From: Christiangramia flava JLT2011
GTDB taxonomy: Bacteria; Bacteroidota; Bacteroidia; Flavobacteriales; Flavobacteriaceae
DNA length: 64,000 nucleotides
Direction of reading: 5' to 3'
NCBI RefSeq assembly: GCF_001951155.1
Contig: NZ_CP016359.1
Coordinates: forward strand, 575,001 to 639,000
In this document: piece by piece, positions 18,861-27,507 of the stretch
How the letters are laid out: every line of letters starts with the position of its first letter
Numbering within the stretch: position 1 is the first letter of the stretch
Notes under the pieces: model-generated
Told to the model about the DNA's origin: nothing
What the model saw: only the letters and a program-made list of their open reading frames with translations
Databases searched by the model: none
Made by a program: the position numbers and the translations under genes

Positions 18861-19440
18861 TAAGAATTTTTGGGAAGAGCGATATGAGGAAAATAGAACC
18901 GGATGGGATATTGGTGAAATTTCCACTCCTTTAAAGAATTACATCGACCAGCTCCAGGATCAGGATCTGAAAATTTTGATTCCAGGCGGTGGCAATTCCT
19001 ATGAAGCAGAATATCTTTTCCAAAACGGTTTTAAAAACGTACATGTGGTCGACATCGCTTCACAGCCGCTGCAAAACCTGAAAAACCGGGTTCCAGATTT
19101 TCCGGAATCCCATTTGCACCACGAAAATTTCTTCAGCCACCAGGAGAGGTACGATCTTATCCTGGAGCAAACGTTCTTTTGTGCACTACAGCCCAAGATC
19201 CGCGCCAGTTATGCGGAAAAAGTTTCCGAATTATTAGAGGAAAATGGGAAAATAGCCGGGATTCTTTTCAATTTTGAATTTACCAACGACGGGCCGCCCT
19301 TCGGAGGCTCCAAAGACGAATATTTGACGTATTTTAGTCCGTATTTCAAAATCGATATTTTCGAGGAATGTTACAATTCGATCCCGCCGCGACAGGGAAA
19401 AGAACTCTTTTTTAAATTCAGCAAAAAGCCGGAAGCATGA
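18847..19440 (+). CDS. TPMT-family SAM-dependent methyltransferase
   Basis: From ATG 18847 or 18850 this is a protein of about 197 residues of the thiopurine-S-methyltransferase family. It contains NFWEERYEENRTGWDIGE at the N-terminus, the SAM-binding ILIPGGGNSYEAEYLF, VHVVDIASQPLQNL, and LILEQTFFCALQP (the post-II motif EQTFFCAL is typical). The natural substrate is unknown; family members methylate thiols, selenium or tellurium compounds. An upstream in-frame ATG (18802) lies well inside the S4 gene and is rejected. It overlaps the S4 gene before it and the PRTase gene after it (by 4 bp), so translation is probably coupled. Confidence 0.88.
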   Translation: MMDSNKNFWEERYEENRTGWDIGEISTPLKNYIDQLQDQDLKILIPGGGNSYEAEYLFQNGFKNVHVVDIASQPLQNLKNRVPDFPESHLHHENFFSHQERYDLILEQTFFCALQPKIRASYAEKVSELLEENGKIAGILFNFEFTNDGPPFGGSKDEYLTYFSPYFKIDIFEECYNSIPPRQGKELFFKFSKKPEA

Positions 19441-19931
19441 GCCACCCCATTTTGAACAACGAGCAGATTCAGCATAAAATCAGAAGAATTGCTTACCAGA
19501 TCTACGAAAACAACATAGACGAAAATGAGATCATCATTGCCGGAATTACCAACAGCGGTTTTACCCTGGCCAAACGCATCAAAAAGGATCTCGACCAGAT
19601 TTCGGAAATAGACTCTACGATCTGCGAAGTACGGGTAGATAAGAAAAACCCGCTAGAGCCTATCGAGACTTCCCTGTCCTCTGAAGAATACACCAATAAA
19701 TCGATCGTCCTGGTAGACGATGTATTGAATTCAGGAACGACGCTCATTTACGGCGTAAGACATTTTTTGGCAGTACCTCTGAAGAAATTCCAAACCGCAG
19801 TCCTTGTTGACAGAAATCACAAAAAATATCCTGTAAAGGCCGATTTTAAAGGCATTTCTCTTTCCACTTCGCTGAACGAAACAGTGAAAGTGGTTTTTGA
19901 AGAAGGGAATGACCGAGTGGAATTATCGTAG
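19437..19931 (+). CDS. PyrR-like phosphoribosyltransferase
   Basis: A 164-residue type I PRTase with the PRPP motif IVLVDDVLNSGTTL (about 90-103) and an N-terminal substrate-side IIIAGITNSGFTLAKRI. It resembles the PyrR/hypoxanthine PRTase group. Whether it is an enzyme (uracil or purine PRTase) or an RNA-binding attenuation regulator cannot be read from sequence. It overlaps the methyltransferase gene by 4 bp and the convergent aroK by 9 bp at the 3' ends. Confidence 0.88.
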   Translation: MSHPILNNEQIQHKIRRIAYQIYENNIDENEIIIAGITNSGFTLAKRIKKDLDQISEIDSTICEVRVDKKNPLEPIETSLSSEEYTNKSIVLVDDVLNSGTTLIYGVRHFLAVPLKKFQTAVLVDRNHKKYPVKADFKGISLSTSLNETVKVVFEEGNDRVELS

Positions 19932-20444
19932 TTTTTCCTGAATCGCCGCGCAAATTTGCTCAGGTGACTGCTCATCACAGGAAAGGATCAAATTGCTTTG
20001 GTTGTAGTAAAAACCTCTTTCAAATAAGTGCTTTCTGATAAACTCCTCTAATTTTTCCCGATCTTCCAGGTGACTGATTACCGGCCGGTGCTCCTTCTCC
20101 TTCCAAAGACGTTCCAGTAAAATTGGTATAGAATATTTCAGGTACACGGTCGTGTTTTCGGCAGAATTTTGAATGACCTGAAGATTATCTCCGTAACAAG
20201 GAGTTCCGCCGCCCAGAGAAATGACCAAGGCTTCCTCCATCTCCAGTAATTCGTCTAAAGCCGCCCGTTCTTTTTTCCTAAAATAAATTTCGCCTTTCTT
20301 CTGAAAAAGGCTACTGATCTTCTCATCTTCCTGATCTTCAATATACTGATCCAGGTCTACAAATCGATGTTTTAGTCGTTCAGCCAGCAACTTTCCAACC
20401 GTAGATTTGCCCGATCCCATATAGCCTAAAAGAAAAATTTTCAT
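19923..20444 (-). CDS. aroK: Shikimate kinase
   Basis: Phosphorylates shikimate in aromatic amino-acid synthesis. The 173-residue protein has Walker A GYMGSGKST (8-16), FVDLDQYIE with the substrate-binding Asp, the Arg in YFRKKERAALDELL, the LSLGGGTP-like Walker-B region (VISLGGGTPCYG), and the lid region WKEKEHRPVI. Length is normal. Monocistronic on the minus strand; its 3' end overlaps the PRTase gene. Confidence 0.96.
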   Translation of the reverse strand: MKIFLLGYMGSGKSTVGKLLAERLKHRFVDLDQYIEDQEDEKISSLFQKKGEIYFRKKERAALDELLEMEEALVISLGGGTPCYGDNLQVIQNSAENTTVYLKYSIPILLERLWKEKEHRPVISHLEDREKLEEFIRKHLFERGFYYNQSNLILSCDEQSPEQICAAIQEKLR

Positions 20445-20505
20445 ATTCTAACCTTCTTAAAATGAGTGAAAGGCAAAACTATGATAAAATTATACCAATT
20501 TAGGC

Positions 20506-20535
20506 TTGAAAAATAAATTAATGGGTGTATATTTG
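20506..20535 (+). promoter_or_regulatory. Promoter of the tRNA-Lys/Leu cluster
   Basis: TTG (20506-20508), a 19-nt spacer and TATATTTG (20528-20535), continuing CACCCGCATTCGCA. The first 22 bases from the -7 element match rrn P1 at 3241-3220 in all but one position. The first mature tRNA begins 36 bp downstream. Confidence 0.8.
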
Positions 20536-20570
20536 CACCCGCATTCGCAAAAAAGCAGAATGTATTTATT

Positions 20571-20643
20571 GATCTGGTAGCTCAGTTGGTAGAGCATCTC
20601 CCTTTTAAGGAGAGGGTCCTGGGTTCGAGCCCCAGCCAGATCA
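20571..20643 (+). tRNA. tRNA-Lys (anticodon TTT), copy 1
   Basis: 73-nt cloverleaf with acceptor GATCTGG/CCAGATC. The anticodon stem TCTCC/GGAGA closes the loop CTTTTAA. The T-loop is GTTCGAGCC, and CCA is not encoded. Confidence 0.97.
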
Positions 20644-20674
20644 CTTTTTAGTTCTTAATAATACTGTTTTTAAC

Positions 20675-20747
20675 GATCTGGTAGCTCAGTTGGTAGAGCA
20701 TCTCCCTTTTAAGGAGAGGGTCCTGGGTTCGAGCCCCAGCCAGATCA
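20675..20747 (+). tRNA. tRNA-Lys (anticodon TTT), copy 2
   Basis: Identical in all 73 positions to copy 1, beginning 31 bp after its end. This is a recent or gene-conversion-maintained tandem duplication. It is likely transcribed from the same promoter. Confidence 0.97.
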
Positions 20748-20787
20748 CTTTTTCTACAGGGAATTCTTCTTGAAAACCCTTGATTTC

Positions 20788-20871
20788 GCCCGGGTGCTGG
20801 AACTGGTAGACAGGCATGGTTGAGGGCCATGTGTCCATTAGGGCGTGCGGGTTCGACTCCCGCCTCGGGCA
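20788..20871 (+). tRNA. tRNA-Leu (anticodon GAG)
   Basis: 84-nt class II tRNA. The acceptor GCCCGGG pairs with CTCGGGC (one G-U). The anticodon stem CATGG/CCATG closes the loop TTGAGGG, giving GAG, followed by a long variable arm. CCA is not encoded. Last member of the Lys-Lys-Leu cluster. Confidence 0.95.
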
Positions 20872-21032
20872 CTTTTTCAACTCCCGAATTTCTTATTACA
20901 CATCCTTTCAGTCTTCTTCCGAAGATTTTCTTATCATTCTACTGAAAGTTTTGCTGAATATCAGCATATTGCATCTTTATTTTTTTTGATAATCAACTGA
21001 AATTAAATTACTTTCAGGATATCAATCATTTT

Positions 21033-21689
21033 TTGAAATTCCTGATTTTGGCAAAATTCCTCCACTCTTCCAAATGGATACTTTTCGGCATACTGAGTAT
21101 TTCCGTGGGACTTTATCCCCTGCTCTATTTTGTGATCGACCGGAATTTTGGCCTTCTTTCTTCCAAGACCCAGTTACTGCTTACCGACTTCACCTGGAAT
21201 TTTGCTTTTTACGGACATATCATTTTAGGAGGTATCGCCCTGTTAATTGGCTGGATGCAATTTCATTCCCGTCTTCGGAAAAACCGCCCGAGAATTCATC
21301 GGAATATTGGCCGAGTCTACCTGCTGGCGGTGTTAATAAGTGGCAGCTGCGGTTTATATATTGCGCAATTTGCGACCGGTGGAGTTTCCAACCAGATCGC
21401 ATTCAGTCTCAGCGCGCTCATTTGGCTAACGACCAGTATGCTGGCTTTTACCGCTATCAGAAAGCATCACATCAGAAAACACCAGGAGTGGATGATCTAT
21501 AGTTATGCCATCTGCTTTTCCGCCGTGACCCTCAGGATCTGGCTACCCCTACTCATCATCGTTTTTGGAGAATTCCCCAAAGCATACCTTATGGTAGGCT
21601 GGCTCAGTTGGGTTCCAAATTTACTGGTTGCCTATTTATTCATTCTTCGGTTGCGTAGAAAAGAACAACAACCGGGAATGGCCGCATGA
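21033..21689 (+). CDS. DUF2306 family integral membrane protein
   Basis: A protein of about 218 residues with roughly seven hydrophobic segments. The family signature is visible: FYGHIILGGIALLIGWMQF (His in membrane), RPRIHRNIGRVYLLAVLISG, and RKHHIRKHQEWMIYSYAI. DUF2306 proteins have paired membrane histidines resembling haem or quinone sites, but function is unknown. The start is TTG at 21033, with no nearby in-frame ATG. The exact start is uncertain. Standalone, between the tRNA cluster and a thioredoxin-like lipoprotein. Confidence 0.8.
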   Translation: MKFLILAKFLHSSKWILFGILSISVGLYPLLYFVIDRNFGLLSSKTQLLLTDFTWNFAFYGHIILGGIALLIGWMQFHSRLRKNRPRIHRNIGRVYLLAVLISGSCGLYIAQFATGGVSNQIAFSLSALIWLTTSMLAFTAIRKHHIRKHQEWMIYSYAICFSAVTLRIWLPLLIIVFGEFPKAYLMVGWLSWVPNLLVAYLFILRLRRKEQQPGMAA

Positions 21690-21782
21690 ATTGAATTTCC
21701 AGTATTTCAGCCATTCCACAGGCCCGAAACTTTTCCTACTTCGTTCTATATTCTATCTTTAAGCAAAAATTATAAGAATCCC

Positions 21783-22553
21783 ATGAAACCGATTTTTTCG
21801 CTGCTGATCTGTGCTTTGTTACTTGCTGGCTGCTCTCAAAAACCTAAATACCAGGATCCTGATATCGATTTTCCTGCCCTTCAGAAAGATTTTGTAACCT
21901 GGCTTCAGTACGATATTTCACATATAGACCTTTCGGCCAATTTTATCGCACTGGATGAAAATGCTGAAGAAATCAGTAAAAGGCAATTTCTGAATAAACT
22001 GAATGAAGGAAGTTACTTTCCGGTAAAGATGATTTCCGAAGAAACCAAAAGAGTTTACCGGCTGCAGCGCATCATTCCGAACGCTCCGGTAAGCATTGGC
22101 AATACCGTACAATCCCAGGCACAGGATGAACAGCGCAATTATCGCCTTGTGGAAAACGACTATCCTGATTTCAAATACACCGATATTGACGGAAATACCT
22201 ATACAAAAAATGATCTTCTGGGTAAGGTGATCGTATTTAAATTCTGGTTCATTCATTGCCTTCCCTGCGTGAAAGAAATACCAGAAATGAATCGGCTGGT
22301 AGAAAAGTATCGCGATGAAAATGTTATTTTTCTGAGCCTGGCATTTGATGAGGAAGAAGAACTTCGGAATTTTCTGAGCGAAAGAACGTATAACTACCGG
22401 GCGATTGCTGTTTCCAAAGATTACATTTCCGATACTTTAAAGGTTGACAGGTTTCCTACGCACATGATCGTGGATACCAAAGGAAAAATTTGGTCGGTGA
22501 TCAATGATACCGAGCATCTTTCTAAAAGACTGGAAGACATTCTGCGGGAATGA
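21783..22553 (+). CDS. TlpA-like thiol-disulfide oxidoreductase lipoprotein
   Basis: A 256-residue lipoprotein (MKPIFSLLICALLLAGCSQK, lipobox LLAGC). An N-terminal ~110 residues of unknown fold precede an AhpC/TSA-thioredoxin domain (about 120-250). Its active site is CLPC in FKFWFIHCLPCVKEIPEMNRL, and a cis-Pro region (DRFPTHMIVDTKG) follows. It probably acts on exported proteins at the cell envelope. Monocistronic as far as can be seen. Confidence 0.88.
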   Translation: MKPIFSLLICALLLAGCSQKPKYQDPDIDFPALQKDFVTWLQYDISHIDLSANFIALDENAEEISKRQFLNKLNEGSYFPVKMISEETKRVYRLQRIIPNAPVSIGNTVQSQAQDEQRNYRLVENDYPDFKYTDIDGNTYTKNDLLGKVIVFKFWFIHCLPCVKEIPEMNRLVEKYRDENVIFLSLAFDEEEELRNFLSERTYNYRAIAVSKDYISDTLKVDRFPTHMIVDTKGKIWSVINDTEHLSKRLEDILRE

Positions 22554-22585
22554 TAAAAAGGAATGTCCATACTTATTGAAAATTT

Positions 22586-22623
22586 TTGTTTAACTTTTTA
22601 ACTGAATAGATAAACAATTTAAC
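22586..22623. promoter_or_regulatory. Repeat cluster upstream of the crt-operon regulator (candidate operator)
   Basis: An inverted pair TTGTTTA (22586-22592) / TAAACAA (22611-22617) overlaps three direct TTTAAC hexamers (22589-22594, 22597-22602, 22618-22623). They lie 60-98 bp upstream of the MerR-family gene and upstream of a TAGATTTG -7-like element at 22656-22663. CarH/LitR-type regulators bind repeated AT-rich half-sites overlapping the crt promoter. Assignment to this regulator is inference. Confidence 0.35.
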
Positions 22624-22683
22624 ATATCCTGTATAAATTCTACGTAATTAATATTTAGATTTGTTTAGCTATTCATTGAAGTT

Positions 22684-23586
22684 ATGGAACATATTAAACA
22701 AAGTTTCAGCATTAAAGACCTGGAACACCTCAGTGGCGTGAAAGCCCATACCATTCGCATTTGGGAAAAACGCTATGACATTCTCAATCCTGACCGTACC
22801 GAGACCAATATTCGCACTTACGATGGCAAGAACCTTCAAAAGCTGCTGAATATTTCCTTTTTGAACGAACATGGTTACAAGATTTCCCGCATTTCGAAGA
22901 TGAGCGATCAGGAGATCATAAGTCTGGTAAAACGCATTACGGCTTCTTCCAGTGAAGAAAACCGATCCAAGAACGCTTTTAAGGTCTCTATGCTTAATTT
23001 CGATGAAAAGCTATTTCACGAAACTTATAATAAATTGAGTGCGACCCGGGAATTTCGGGATATCTTTCATGATGTTTTCCTGCCTTTGCTAGAGGAGATC
23101 GGGCTGCTGTGGCAAACAGATACAATCAAACCTATTCACGAGCATTATATCGTGGAACTGATCAAACAAAAAATTTATCTCAATATCGCCGAACTGAAGA
23201 CCTCTCAAGAGCTTAATTCTGAAAAACTATATGTTTTGTTCCTGCCTGATAATGAGATCCATGATATTGGAATTCTTTATCTGAACTACGAGATTCTCTC
23301 CCGCGGAAAGAACGCTATTTATCTTGGCCCAAGCCTCCCGCTTAACAATATGGACTATCTTTTGAAAATCCATAACAACCTCGCTTTCGTAAGTTATCTT
23401 ACCGTATCGCCGGTCAATACCAATGTAACCGACTTTATTGCGGAATTCCAGGAAACGCTCAACCAGGAGAAATCCTTTCCGCTGCACCTGCTCGGTGCCC
23501 GGACCCGTGACCTGGAAAATGTGGAACTGGACAAGAATGTGAGAATTTACGCCGATATTGAAGATTTTATAAACACGCTCGATTAA
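22684..23586 (+). CDS. MerR-family, B12-binding-domain regulator of carotenogenesis (CarH/LitR-like)
   Basis: A 300-residue regulator. Residues 7-75 are a MerR winged-helix DNA-binding domain (FSIKDLEHLSGVKAHTIRIWEKRYDIL). Residues about 100-170 are the helical cap of a cobalamin-binding module, and 180-300 a Rossmann-like B12-binding domain. Two CarH hallmarks are visible: W143-x9-E153-H154 (LLWQTDTIKPIHEH) in the cap, and E191-x-H193-x2-G196 (EIHDIG), where the His is the lower cobalt ligand in CarH. In characterised CarH, adenosylcobalamin makes a tetramer that represses crt genes in the dark, and light breaks it. Here it lies 5 bp upstream of crtI on the same strand. Confidence 0.88.
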   Translation: MEHIKQSFSIKDLEHLSGVKAHTIRIWEKRYDILNPDRTETNIRTYDGKNLQKLLNISFLNEHGYKISRISKMSDQEIISLVKRITASSSEENRSKNAFKVSMLNFDEKLFHETYNKLSATREFRDIFHDVFLPLLEEIGLLWQTDTIKPIHEHYIVELIKQKIYLNIAELKTSQELNSEKLYVLFLPDNEIHDIGILYLNYEILSRGKNAIYLGPSLPLNNMDYLLKIHNNLAFVSYLTVSPVNTNVTDFIAEFQETLNQEKSFPLHLLGARTRDLENVELDKNVRIYADIEDFINTLD

Positions 23587-23591
23587 ACTAC

Positions 23592-25058
23592 ATGCCTAAA
23601 ACAATCAACATCATCGGTTCTGGATTTTCAGCGCTTTCCGCGAGCTGCTATCTGGCCCAGGCCGGTTATGAAGTTCATATTTTTGAAAAAAACGATACGG
23701 TTGGAGGCCGTGCCCGGCAGTATAAAAAAGACGGGTTTACTTTTGATATTGGTCCAACCTGGTACTGGATGCCAGATGTTTTCGAACGTTTTTTCCAGGA
23801 CTTCGGAAAAAGTGCTGCTGATTTTTACCAATTGGAAAAACTGGATCCTGCTTACGAAGTCTATTTTGGAAAAGATGATTCCGTGGTTATTCCTGCCGGA
23901 CTCGAAAATATCTATCAAAGTTTTGAAACTGTTGAAACAGGAAGTTCTGAAAAGCTTCGGGAATTCATCACCAAAGCACGGGATAATTACGACATCGCCA
24001 TCAAGGACCTGGTCTACCGGCCGGGAGTTTCGCCCCTCGAACTGGTCACTCCTGCAACGATCACGAGGCTTGGACGTTTTTTCACCAATATCAGTTCTGA
24101 TGTTGGAAAAGATTTCAGAAATGACAAATTACGCCAGATACTGGAATTCCCCGTGTTATTTCTCGGCGCTAAACCTTCAGACACTCCGGCATTTTACAGC
24201 TTTATGAACTATGCCGATTTCGGGCTTGGTACCTGGCACCCTAAAGGCGGAATGTATTCCGTGATCGAGGGTATTCAGCAATTAGCCGAATCACTGGGAG
24301 TGCACTTCCATCTGAACAGCCCCGTTAACCAGGTTATTTTGAAAAATAATAAAGCCTGCGGCGTGATCGTTGGCGGAAAAGAATATCATTCAGACATTGT
24401 TTTGAGCGGCGCAGATTATCACCATTCCGAAGAACTACTTCCGAAGAAATTTAGGCAGTATTCCGAAGCTTACTGGGACAAAAAAACCTTCGCCCCGTCC
24501 AGCCTGCTATTTTACGTGGGTTTTGACAAAAAACTTCAGAATGTGTCACATCATACCCTCTTCTTTGATTCTGATTTTCAGGAACACGCAAAGGATATAT
24601 ATGACCATCCAAAGTGGCCGGAAAACCCGCTTTTTTATGCTAGTTTTCCATCACTTACAGATGACAGCTGCGCTCCGGAAGGTAAAGAGGCAGGCATTTT
24701 CCTGATTCCTTTAGCACCAGACCTGGAAGACACAGAAGAATTAAGAAATTATTATTTTAAGCTCATTATTCGGCGGTTTGAGCAATTAACCGGCCAAAAA
24801 GTCGAAAATAATGTTATTTTTAAGAAATCCTTTTGCGTTAACGACTTCAAAGAAGCCTATAATTCGTATAAAGGAAATGCATACGGAATGGCCAACACCC
24901 TCTTCCAGACTGCTTTCTTACGACCAAAAATAAAAAGTAAAAGAGTTAACCAGCTTTACTTTACCGGGCAGTTAACCGTGCCCGGCCCCGGTGTCCCTCC
25001 TTCCCTGATTTCAGGAAAACTGGCCGCCGGACTGATTGAAAAAAATGAAAAAAATTGA
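23592..25058 (+). CDS. crtI: Phytoene desaturase
   Basis: FAD-dependent CrtI-type desaturase that converts phytoene to lycopene. The 488-residue protein starts MPKTINIIGSGFSALSASCYLAQAGYEVHIFEKN, a dinucleotide-binding GxGxxxxxxA motif. It contains GGRARQYKKDGFTFDIGPTWYWMP and ends with the family C-terminal FAD motif LYFTGQLTVPGPGVPPSLISG (read in full at about 453-473). It overlaps or abuts crtB. Membrane-associated by family knowledge. Confidence 0.96.
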   Translation: MPKTINIIGSGFSALSASCYLAQAGYEVHIFEKNDTVGGRARQYKKDGFTFDIGPTWYWMPDVFERFFQDFGKSAADFYQLEKLDPAYEVYFGKDDSVVIPAGLENIYQSFETVETGSSEKLREFITKARDNYDIAIKDLVYRPGVSPLELVTPATITRLGRFFTNISSDVGKDFRNDKLRQILEFPVLFLGAKPSDTPAFYSFMNYADFGLGTWHPKGGMYSVIEGIQQLAESLGVHFHLNSPVNQVILKNNKACGVIVGGKEYHSDIVLSGADYHHSEELLPKKFRQYSEAYWDKKTFAPSSLLFYVGFDKKLQNVSHHTLFFDSDFQEHAKDIYDHPKWPENPLFYASFPSLTDDSCAPEGKEAGIFLIPLAPDLEDTEELRNYYFKLIIRRFEQLTGQKVENNVIFKKSFCVNDFKEAYNSYKGNAYGMANTLFQTAFLRPKIKSKRVNQLYFTGQLTVPGPGVPPSLISGKLAAGLIEKNEKN

Positions 25059-25059
25059 T

Positions 25060-25899
25060 ATGAAAGCGATCTTTGACGAGGTCTCAAGAAGTTGCAGCCA
25101 GACGGTGACCAATTCCTATAGCACCTCTTTCTCCCTTGCTACCAAAATGCTTGCCCCTTCCATAAGGCAGGATATTTACAACATTTACGGTTTTGTTCGT
25201 CTGGCCGATGAAATTGTGGATACTTTCCATGATTATGATAAAGAGCAGCTTTTTGACGATTTTGAGGAAGACCTGCACCAGGCGATTGACAATAAGATAA
25301 GCCTGAACCCCATTTTAAACGCCTTTCAGGAAACCGTGCACAAATACCAAATTTCCGAAGATCTCTATATTTCTTTTATGGAAAGTATGCGTCTGGACCT
25401 TCACAAAACCACGTATCTCAGCGTCGAGGAATACAATAAATACATTTACGGAAGTGCTGATGTTGTAGGTTTAATGTGCCTCAAAGTATTTGTAAAAGGT
25501 GACAGCCAGAAATATCAAAAACTCAAGCAGGCCGCCATGAGCCTGGGATCTGCCTTTCAAAAGGTAAATTTCCTCCGGGATCTTAAAGCCGATTACGAAG
25601 ACCTCAGCCGCAGTTATTTCCCAAATGTGGATCTTGCAGAACTTGACGAAGTGAACAAAACCAATATCATTGAAGAAATTGAGAATGATTTTCATCTTGG
25701 CCTGAAAGGTATCGCAGAATTACCGGTCGAAGCCAAATTTGGTGTCTACACCGCTTATATTTACTATCGACGACTGCTTCAAAAACTGAAAAAGGTTCCC
25801 TCGCTGGAAATCAGGAAACGTCGTATCCGGGTGCCGAATTACGAGAAAGCAGGATTGCTGGCAAAGTCGTATCTTTCCTATCGCTTAAACCTCATATAA
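25060..25899 (+). CDS. crtB: Phytoene synthase
   Basis: Condenses two geranylgeranyl diphosphates to phytoene. From ATG 25060 it is 279 residues and begins MKAIFDEVSRSCSQTVTNSY, the usual N-terminus. In-frame ATGs at 25036 and 25045 overlap the end of crtI and are less likely. Both Asp-rich motifs are present: DEIVD (in FVRLADEIVDTF) and RDLKADYED (in FLRDLKADYEDL). The GGPP synthase gene is not in this window. Confidence 0.95.
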   Translation: MKAIFDEVSRSCSQTVTNSYSTSFSLATKMLAPSIRQDIYNIYGFVRLADEIVDTFHDYDKEQLFDDFEEDLHQAIDNKISLNPILNAFQETVHKYQISEDLYISFMESMRLDLHKTTYLSVEEYNKYIYGSADVVGLMCLKVFVKGDSQKYQKLKQAAMSLGSAFQKVNFLRDLKADYEDLSRSYFPNVDLAELDEVNKTNIIEEIENDFHLGLKGIAELPVEAKFGVYTAYIYYRRLLQKLKKVPSLEIRKRRIRVPNYEKAGLLAKSYLSYRLNLI

Positions 25900-25911
25900 A
25901 AACTCAGAATA

Positions 25912-26361
25912 ATGAATACAGTTTTATGGATCGTAGTATTTCTGGGAACTTTTCTCATCATGGAAGGGATGGCATGGTTTACACATAAATATATCATGCA
26001 CGGTTTTCTCTGGAAACTGCACCAGGATCATCATAAAAAAGATCACAGCAGCTGGTGGGAACGCAACGATTTGTTCTTCGTTTTTTACGCACTGGTGAGC
26101 ATTGGCTGCTTCCTCGGCTGGAAATATGCCGGTTTCTGGTTAGGCCTGCCAATTGGCCTGGGAATCCTTGCATACGGGATCACTTATTTTACCGTTCATG
26201 ATATTTTCATCCACCAGCGGTTCAAGATCTTCCGAAATGCCAATAATCGCTACGCAAAAGGCATCAGGAGAGCACATAAAATGCATCACAAACACCTGGG
26301 GAAAGATGACGGAGAATGTTTCGGGATGCTGTTGGTGCCGTTCAAGTACTTCAAAAAATAA
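25912..26361 (+). CDS. crtZ: Beta-carotene hydroxylase
   Basis: Di-iron integral-membrane hydroxylase that adds 3-OH to the beta-rings to give zeaxanthin. The 149-residue protein has the four His motifs: HKYIMH (Hx4H), HQDHH (Hx2HH), HDIFIH (Hx4H) and HKMHH (Hx2HH), plus hydrophobic segments VLWIVVFLGTFLIMEGM and FWLGLPIGLGILAYGI. It lies 12 bp after crtB and 9 bp before crtY. Confidence 0.96.
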   Translation: MNTVLWIVVFLGTFLIMEGMAWFTHKYIMHGFLWKLHQDHHKKDHSSWWERNDLFFVFYALVSIGCFLGWKYAGFWLGLPIGLGILAYGITYFTVHDIFIHQRFKIFRNANNRYAKGIRRAHKMHHKHLGKDDGECFGMLLVPFKYFKK

Positions 26362-26370
26362 TCATTCCCT

Positions 26371-27507
26371 ATGCTAACGCCAGATTATTTCTACGTGATA
26401 GTGGGCGGTGGTCTGGCCGGGCTGCAACTGGCTGCGGAAATTTCTCAGGACGTTTTTTTTAAAGGAAAGAAAATTGCCGTTGTAGAACCTTCTGAAAAAC
26501 TTCGGAATGACAAAACCTGGTGTTATTGGGAAAATGGCGGTGCCAAATGGGACGATATCGTTCACCATAAGTGGGCCTATACTTATTTCAATACTCCGGA
26601 AATTTCAGAAAAATTTGATCTTGGGCCATATCGCTACAAAATGGTACGCTCCATTGATTTTTACGAGAAGATCAAAGACCTGCTCCAGGATTCACCCGAT
26701 GTATTTTTTATCAATGATGAAATTGAAAAAATAGACCTGGTCACGCGCACGGCCATCGGAAAAAACAAAACCTATACGGCGACGCATTTTTTCGATAGTC
26801 GGTTGCACGAAGCCTACAAAACTTCCGATCGCACGAGCCTGATCTACCAACATTTTAAAGGTTTACTTATTGAAACGGAGAAAGCAGTTTTTGATCCGGA
26901 AGCCTTTACAATGATGGATTACCGCATTTCCTACCAGAATAAAACCTGTTTCACATACGTTCTTCCTTTTTCTGAAAAAAAAGCACTGGTAGAATTCACT
27001 TTTTTCACCCCAGACATGAGCGGAAGTGAAGAATATGACGAATTGCTCGAGCAATATCTTCGGAAGGTGCTGTTATTGAAAGAATGGCAAGTGCTAGAAA
27101 CTGAAAAAGGCGTTATTCCCATGACCGATTATCCTTTTGAAAAGGAAAACAGCGCTTATCTCACCAAGATCGGGACGGCTGGTGGCTGGGTGAAAGCCTC
27201 TTCCGGTTATTCCTTTAAAAATACCGAGAAAAAAATCCAAAAGTTGATCGAGAATATTAAAAGTGGTTACCATCCCGGGAAAGACCTGATCAATAAAAAA
27301 TTCAGAAAATTCGATGCGATTTTCCTGGATGTATTGATGCGACGGAACGATCTTGGAAAAGGCCTTTTTCAGAAGTTATATACCAAGAATGAGATCACGG
27401 ATATTTTCAGGTTTTTGGATGAAGAAACCACCGCTTCAGAAAACCGGAACATTATGTTTTCGATGTACCACCGGGAATTTTTAAAATCTTTTTTCAGGAA
27501 ATTGTAA
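26371..27507 (+). CDS. crtY: Lycopene beta-cyclase
   Basis: A 378-residue CrtY/CrtL-type flavoprotein that cyclises lycopene to beta-carotene. The N-terminal nucleotide-binding motif is YVIVGGGLAGLQLAAEI. It also has DKTWCYWENGG, MDYRISYQNKTCFTYVLPF, FFTPD and AGGWVKASSGYSF. It ends the crt operon. Its stop codon is immediately adjacent to the stop of the convergent tlpA gene, with no room for a separate terminator. Confidence 0.95.
   Translation: MLTPDYFYVIVGGGLAGLQLAAEISQDVFFKGKKIAVVEPSEKLRNDKTWCYWENGGAKWDDIVHHKWAYTYFNTPEISEKFDLGPYRYKMVRSIDFYEKIKDLLQDSPDVFFINDEIEKIDLVTRTAIGKNKTYTATHFFDSRLHEAYKTSDRTSLIYQHFKGLLIETEKAVFDPEAFTMMDYRISYQNKTCFTYVLPFSEKKALVEFTFFTPDMSGSEEYDELLEQYLRKVLLLKEWQVLETEKGVIPMTDYPFEKENSAYLTKIGTAGGWVKASSGYSFKNTEKKIQKLIENIKSGYHPGKDLINKKFRKFDAIFLDVLMRRNDLGKGLFQKLYTKNEITDIFRFLDEETTASENRNIMFSMYHREFLKSFFRKL

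Noticed and set aside
20648..20880. Minus-strand open frames across the second tRNA-Lys and tRNA-Leu
   Set aside because: These are antisense to tRNA genes; the translated ARTQDPLLKRE-type peptide is a well-known spurious ORF.
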